The notes under the pieces: model-generated
Database searches by the model: none
The model's input: only the letters and a program-made list of their open reading frames with translations
What the model was told of the DNA's origin: nothing
Translations under genes and position numbers: made by a program
DNA from: Burkholderiales bacterium
Lineage (GTDB): Bacteria; Pseudomonadota; Gammaproteobacteria; Burkholderiales; Burkholderiaceae
Direction of reading: 5' to 3'
DNA: 10,341 bases
Assembly: GCA_947372535.1 (NCBI GenBank)
Contig: CANBUA010000170.1
Location: 1 to 10,341 of the forward strand
Shown: positions 6,253 to 10,341 of the stretch, piece after piece
Layout: each line of letters starts with the position of its first letter
Position numbering within the stretch: position 1 is the first letter of the stretch

Positions 6253-7137
6253 ATGGCCAAACTGGTGATGGCATTGACCCAACAGATTGCCCGCGCCGTC
6301 GACGGCCTGACCGCCGCCGAGCAGCGTGTGGCCCAGGCCGTGCTGGCCGACCCCAAAGGCGTGATGGCCCTGCCCGTGGCCGAGGTGGCCCGCCTGGCCG
6401 GCGTGAGCAACCCGACGGTGGTGCGCTTTTGCCGCAGCCTGGGTTGCGAGGGCTGGTCTGATTTCCGATTGAAGCTGGCAGGCAGCCTGGGCCACGGTGC
6501 GCAAACCGGTGTGCCCTTTGTGCACCAGGCCGTGGGCCCGGACGACGGCAGCCGCGAACTGGTCGCCAAGATCACCGACAACAGCATCGAGGTGCTGCGC
6601 AGCTTCAGCCTCAGCGCGCCCTTGCGCCACATCGATCAGGCCATCGCCGCCTTGTCCACCACGGTTCGCGCCGGTGGGCGCATCGCCTTCCACGGCGTGG
6701 GCAACTCGGGCATCGTGGCGCAGGATGCGCAGCACAAATTCTTCCGCATGGGCTGCCACGCCGATGCCCAGGCCGACGGCCACCTGCAGATCATCGGCGC
6801 GACCCTGCTGCTGCCCCAGGATTGTCTGGTGGTGATTTCCAACGCAGGCCGCAGCCGCGATCTGCTGGACGCCACCGAGCTGGCCAACCGCCAGGGCGCG
6901 ACCACCATCGCCATCACCTCCAGTGGCTCACCGCTGGCGGCCCAGGCGCGCCTGCACATCGCGGCCGATCACGCCGAGAGCTACGAAGAGTTCAGCCCCA
7001 TGGTGTCGCGCCTGCTGCACCTGGTGATCATCGACATCCTGGCCACGGGCGTGGCGCTGCAACTGGGGCCGGAACTGCCGGCCCGCCTGCACGCCGTCAA
7101 GCACAACCTGATCAGCAAGCGCTACCGGTCGGATTGA
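6253..7137 (+). CDS. MurR/RpiR-family transcriptional regulator, HexR-like
   Basis: This 294-residue regulator has an N-terminal helix-turn-helix domain (about 1-78) and a C-terminal SIS domain (about 130-265) that senses a phosphorylated sugar. The helix-turn-helix region is PVAEVARLAGVSNPTVVRFC (41-60). The SIS part includes FHGVGNSGIVAQDAQHKFFR (147-166) and VISNAGRSRDL, then the C-terminal VSRLLHLVIIDILATGVAL. These resemble HexR, which senses the Entner-Doudoroff intermediate KDPG, more than MurR or RpiR. The usual S-x-S-G phosphate-binding pattern reads S196-N-A198-G, so one serine is alanine. ATG 6253 is chosen because GGAG lies 11 bases upstream and the domain starts there; the in-frame ATG at 6157 would add 32 proline/arginine/glycine-rich residues. 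ATG 6268 is a possible shorter start. It converges on a sugar kinase and probably controls the adjacent kinase/frcB promoters. Confidence 0.88.
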   Translation: MAKLVMALTQQIARAVDGLTAAEQRVAQAVLADPKGVMALPVAEVARLAGVSNPTVVRFCRSLGCEGWSDFRLKLAGSLGHGAQTGVPFVHQAVGPDDGSRELVAKITDNSIEVLRSFSLSAPLRHIDQAIAALSTTVRAGGRIAFHGVGNSGIVAQDAQHKFFRMGCHADAQADGHLQIIGATLLLPQDCLVVISNAGRSRDLLDATELANRQGATTIAITSSGSPLAAQARLHIAADHAESYEEFSPMVSRLLHLVIIDILATGVALQLGPELPARLHAVKHNLISKRYRSD

Positions 7138-7140
7138 AGC

Positions 7141-8124
7141 TCAGGCGCCCACGCTGCGGCGCTGCTCCACCCAGGCGCGCGTTTCCAGCCAGCTGGGCGG
7201 CTGGCAGCCCTGGCGCTGCACATTGATCGCCGCGGCGGCCATGGCATGTTGCAAGGCGGCATCCAGATCGGCCACCTGCAGGCTGGCCAGTTGCGCAGGC
7301 TGCAAGCGCCCTGCCTTCTTGAACCAAGACAGCAAGCCCGCCTGGAAGCAGTCGCCCGCACCCACGGTGTCCACCACGGCCACACCCGCCGGCACGCGAC
7401 GGCGAATGGCCCCTGAAGCGTTGACCAGCATCGCGCCCTCTGCCCCCAGGGTCAGCGCCACGAGGCTGGCGCCGCCTTCGATGAGCCGCGTGGCCACGGC
7501 CTGCAAGGCCGCGTCGTCATCGGCGGCGGCCGTCCAGCCCATGGCGCCGATGTCTTCGTCGCTCAGCTTGATGACATCGGCCAGGGCCATCACGCGGGAC
7601 ACGGCCTCGCGGTAGGCCCGTTGGCGCGCCTCATCACGGCCCACCACCACCGGACGCAGGTTGGCATCGACCGAGATCAGGGCCCCGCGCGCACGGGCCG
7701 CCTGGATCACGGCCACCACCTTGCCGTCGTCCGGCGGGATGAGCGCCAGGCCACCCACATGCAGCACCGTCACGCCTTCGGGCAAGCGGGCGATCAGTTC
7801 GGCCGCCGTGCCGTCGCGATCGGCCACGGACTCGCGGTGGAACACGTACTGCGGCACCCCGCCCGCGCCCAGCGACACCACCGCCAGCGAGGTGGGGCAG
7901 TCGCTGAGCCAGGGCGGATCGATGGCCACGCCGTCTTCGCGCAGGCGCTGCACAAAGCGCTGGCCGAAGATGTCGGTGGACAAGGGGTTGAGGTAGCGGA
8001 TGGCCTGCCCCTGACGGGCCACGGCGCGCGTGAAGTTGCAGACGGAACCACCGAGACAGGGCTCGTAACGGCCGTCGGCGTGTTCGATCAGATCGACGAG
8101 GGCTTCGCCCAGGCTGGCAAACAT
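7141..8124 (-). CDS. PfkB-family carbohydrate kinase (probable fructokinase)
   Basis: This 327-residue cytoplasmic kinase transfers phosphate from ATP to a sugar. PfkB features are clear: the N-terminal LGEALVDLIE, the sugar-binding GGSVCNFTRAVARQG (25-39), VDANLRP (152-158), the KLSDED segment (186-191), and the ATP/anion-hole signature DTVGAGDCFQAG (252-263) with catalytic base D258. Length is normal. Start ATG 8124 has GAGGAG 9 bases upstream. It is transcribed divergently from an FrcB-like binding-protein gene, so phosphorylation of the imported sugar, most likely fructose to fructose-6-phosphate, is the natural reading. 2-keto-3-deoxygluconate, ribose or other PfkB substrates cannot be excluded by sequence reading. 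A weak promoter TTCATT (8274-8269), 17-base spacer, TATTAA (8251-8246) lies in the AT-rich core of the shared intergenic region. Its 3' end is 3 bases from that of the RpiR-type gene. Confidence 0.9.
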   Translation of the reverse strand: MFASLGEALVDLIEHADGRYEPCLGGSVCNFTRAVARQGQAIRYLNPLSTDIFGQRFVQRLREDGVAIDPPWLSDCPTSLAVVSLGAGGVPQYVFHRESVADRDGTAAELIARLPEGVTVLHVGGLALIPPDDGKVVAVIQAARARGALISVDANLRPVVVGRDEARQRAYREAVSRVMALADVIKLSDEDIGAMGWTAAADDDAALQAVATRLIEGGASLVALTLGAEGAMLVNASGAIRRRVPAGVAVVDTVGAGDCFQAGLLSWFKKAGRLQPAQLASLQVADLDAALQHAMAAAAINVQRQGCQPPSWLETRAWVEQRRSVGA

Positions 8125-8163
8125 GTGGAGGCACTCCTCGGAGGGCTGAACAAGCAGCGCAAA

Positions 8164-8187
8164 GGCCGCGAATCACCATGCGCGGCC
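8164..8187 (-). other. Stem-loop in the kinase leader
   Basis: GGCCGCG (8164-8170) and CGCGGCC (8181-8187) form a perfect 7-bp stem with a 10-base loop. It lies 40 bases before the kinase start and about 40 bases upstream of the frcB -35, so it would be transcribed only in the kinase leader. No known riboswitch pattern is recognised. Confidence 0.3.
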
Positions 8188-8219
8188 ACTTTGCACGGGG
8201 GCCAGTTTGGCTTGGGAGC

Positions 8220-8242
8220 CTAGGGTTTGACACTAGGGTTTG
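8220..8242 (+). repeat. 10-bp direct repeat at the frcB promoter
   Basis: CTAGGGTTTG occurs at 8220-8229 and again at 8233-8242, a period of 13 bases. The first copy runs into the -35 TTGACA. The second lies in the spacer and overlaps the start of the TTGT-N7-ACAA palindrome. It may be a binding site for another regulator or the result of a small duplication. Confidence 0.5.
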
Positions 8243-8255
8243 TCATTAATACAAC
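8227..8255 (+). promoter_or_regulatory. Candidate sigma-70 promoter of frcB
   Basis: A perfect TTGACA (8227-8232), a 17-base spacer and TACAAC (8250-8255, 4 of 6) form the best sigma-70 promoter in the window, giving a leader of roughly 90 bases before frcB. A second, weaker candidate just downstream is TTGATT (8259-8264), 17-base spacer, GATACT (8282-8287). The region is markedly AT-rich compared with its surroundings, as expected for a promoter in a GC-rich genome. Confidence 0.55.
8240..8254. promoter_or_regulatory. HexR-type operator candidate (TTGT-N7-ACAA)
   Basis: TTGTCATTAATACAA matches the TTGT-N7/8-ACAA pattern known for HexR operators in Pseudomonas. It overlaps the start of the frcB -10 and also the weak kinase -10 on the other strand, so one bound repressor could shut both divergent genes. 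The HexR-like regulator gene lies about 1.1 kb away in the same cluster. The match is seen directly; occupancy is inferred. Confidence 0.55.
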
Positions 8256-8272
8256 CACTTGATTTATTAATG
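8244..8272. repeat. Inverted repeat CATTAAT-N15-ATTAATG
   Basis: CATTAAT (8244-8250) and ATTAATG (8266-8272) are perfect inverted repeats with centres 22 bases apart, about two helical turns. That geometry suits two regulator dimers or one dimer gripping the same DNA face. The left arm lies inside the TTGT-N7-ACAA palindrome, so the second arm may be an auxiliary contact. The AT-rich setting raises the chance of coincidence. Confidence 0.4.
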
Positions 8273-8353
8273 AAGCGTTTGGATACTTCGTTCCGCGGTC
8301 CCCAAAGATCGCCGCATTGGACAGACCACAACCCCTTCCTGAGGAGCTTCCAC

Positions 8354-9361
8354 ATGACCACTTGCCGCACCCTGGCTGTTTCGATTGGCGCCGTCGCACT
8401 CGCCATCACGTCCCTGACCGCCGCCGCCGAACAGCCCGTCGTGGGCCTGATCACGAAGACCGAGACCAACCCCTTCTTCGTGAAGATGAAGGAAGGCGCG
8501 TCGGAAGCCGCCAAGGCCAAGGGTGCCAAGTTGCTGAGCGCCGCCGGCAAGCAGGACGGCGACAACGCCGGCCAGGTCACCGCCATCGAGAACATGATCG
8601 CCGCTGGCGCCAAGACCATCCTGATCACCCCGTCGGACGCCAAGGCCATCGTGCCGGCCATCAAGAAGGCCCGCGACAAGGGCGTGATGGTCATTGCCCT
8701 GGACAGCCCCACCGACCCGGTCGAAGCCGTCGATGCCCTGTTCGCCACCGACAACTACAAGGCCGGCGTGCTGATCGGCCAGTACGCCAAGGTGGCCCTG
8801 GCTGGCAAGCCCGCCAGGATCGCCACGCTGGACCTGTTTCCCGGCCACCCTGTGGGCGCCCAACGCCACAACGGCTTCCTGAAGGGCTATGGCCTGGACG
8901 CCCTGGGCGCCACCTCGAACGAGTTGAGCAAGCCGGCCGAAGTGGTCTGCATGGCCGACTCCTACGGTGACCAGGCCAAGGGCCAGACCGCCATGGAGAA
9001 CTGCCTGCAAAAGAACCCTGACATCAACCTGGTCTACACGATCAACGAACCCGCCGCCGCCGGTGCCTACAAGGCCCTGAAGGCAGCAGGCAAGGAAAAG
9101 AGTGTGACCATCGTTTCGGTGGACGGCGGTTGCCAGGGCATCAAGGACGTGGCCGCCGGCAAGATCGCTGCCACCTCGCAGCAGTACCCGCTGAAGATGG
9201 CCTCGATGGGCGTGGAAGCCGGAGTGGCCTATGCGCAAGGCGGCAAGAAGGTGGCAGGCTACACCGACACCGGCGTGACCCTGATCGCCAACAAGCCGCT
9301 GGCCGGCGTGGACAGCAAGGACACCCAGACCGGCCTGAACCTGTGCTGGGGCAAGAAGTGA
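8354..9361 (+). CDS. frcB: FrcB-like periplasmic sugar-binding protein of a CUT2 ABC transporter
   Basis: This 335-residue binding protein of the ribose/fructose (Peripla_BP_4) type captures sugar for the permease encoded next. The signal peptide spans about 1-25 (LTAAA then EQPVVGL). The mature protein opens VGLITKTETNPFFVKMKEGA, a phrase strongly reminiscent of FrcB. Likely ligand contacts by family position are N39 with the following FF, D117, R171 in GAQRHNGF, N231 with E232, D257 and Q277. C199, C217, C260 and C331 could form disulphides in the periplasm. Start ATG 8354 follows GAGGAG by 7 bases and gives a clean signal peptide; the in-frame ATG at 8240 lies in the promoter region and is rejected. 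It is divergent from the PfkB kinase and 45 bases before the permease, with a tandem repeat between. Fructose is the favoured substrate; ribose or other sugars remain possible. Confidence 0.9.
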   Translation: MTTCRTLAVSIGAVALAITSLTAAAEQPVVGLITKTETNPFFVKMKEGASEAAKAKGAKLLSAAGKQDGDNAGQVTAIENMIAAGAKTILITPSDAKAIVPAIKKARDKGVMVIALDSPTDPVEAVDALFATDNYKAGVLIGQYAKVALAGKPARIATLDLFPGHPVGAQRHNGFLKGYGLDALGATSNELSKPAEVVCMADSYGDQAKGQTAMENCLQKNPDINLVYTINEPAAAGAYKALKAAGKEKSVTIVSVDGGCQGIKDVAAGKIAATSQQYPLKMASMGVEAGVAYAQGGKKVAGYTDTGVTLIANKPLAGVDSKDTQTGLNLCWGKK

Positions 9362-9374
9362 CCTGAAGCTGGAC

Positions 9375-9402
9375 GATTGAGGATTGAGGATTGAGGATTG
9401 AC
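9375..9402 (+). repeat. Heptanucleotide tandem repeat (GATTGAG, about 4 copies)
   Basis: Three exact GATTGAG units (9375-9395) are followed by a fourth that ends C instead of G (9396-9402). The array fills most of the 45-base gap between frcB and the permease start. Each junction creates GAGGA, a Shine-Dalgarno core; the last, at 9393-9397, is 9 bases from the ATG and is the natural ribosome site. Copy-number change would alter only leader length and the number of Shine-Dalgarno copies, not a reading frame. Confidence 0.85.
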
Positions 9403-9406
9403 TGAC

Positions 9407-10341
<935 letters not shown>

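Noticed and set aside
8125..8353. Riboswitch or small RNA gene in the kinase/frcB intergenic region
   Set aside because: Only a 7-bp stem-loop and promoter-type repeats are visible; no conserved riboswitch core is recognisable by eye.
9375..9402. Repeat array considered as CRISPR or attachment site
   Set aside because: Units are 7 bases with no spacers, and no cas, integrase or flanking duplication is seen; it is a simple tandem repeat.

Overview
The window is GC-rich, densely coding DNA. Gene content and protein style (a GtsA-type glucose-binding protein, a LamB-type porin, a TctD/TctE-like two-component pair and a HexR-like RpiR regulator) suggest a betaproteobacterium, probably Burkholderiales. 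That placement is inferred from protein resemblance only. It is a chromosomal sugar-uptake region. I see no mobile element, CRISPR array, rRNA or tRNA, and no gene-free stretch longer than about 230 bases.

Left half (1-6109), all on the minus strand, in transcription order: an OmpR/PhoB-type response regulator (6109-5402), its TctE-like sensor kinase (5384-3879), a 198-base intergenic region with an 11-bp-periodic direct repeat that looks like a response-regulator site, a LamB-family porin (3680-2478), a hairpin-rich gap, a GtsA-type periplasmic binding protein (2377-1106), another spacer with dyads, a MalF-type permease (979-92) and the first codons of a MalG-type permease (80-1, cut by the window edge). 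Together these form an outer-membrane-to-cytoplasm route for glucose or a similar hexose. The two-component system probably controls the porin-led operon.

Right half (6253-10341): a HexR-like RpiR-family repressor (+), a PfkB-family sugar kinase (-) that converges on it with only 3 bases between stop codons, and a divergent CUT2 transporter operon (+) with an FrcB-like binding protein and an FrcC-like permease that runs off the window end. The 229-base kinase/frcB intergenic region has an AT-rich core holding a good -35, a TTGT-N7-ACAA palindrome matching the HexR operator pattern, an inverted repeat and a direct repeat. The simplest reading is a fructose (or related ketose) import and phosphorylation module under the neighbouring SIS-domain regulator.

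The genes belong to known families; I found no novel defence or mobile system. The points worth a second look are regulatory: the porin-promoter repeats, the HexR-type operator shared by divergent promoters, a heptanucleotide tandem repeat that iterates the Shine-Dalgarno core before frcC, and the intercistronic hairpins.
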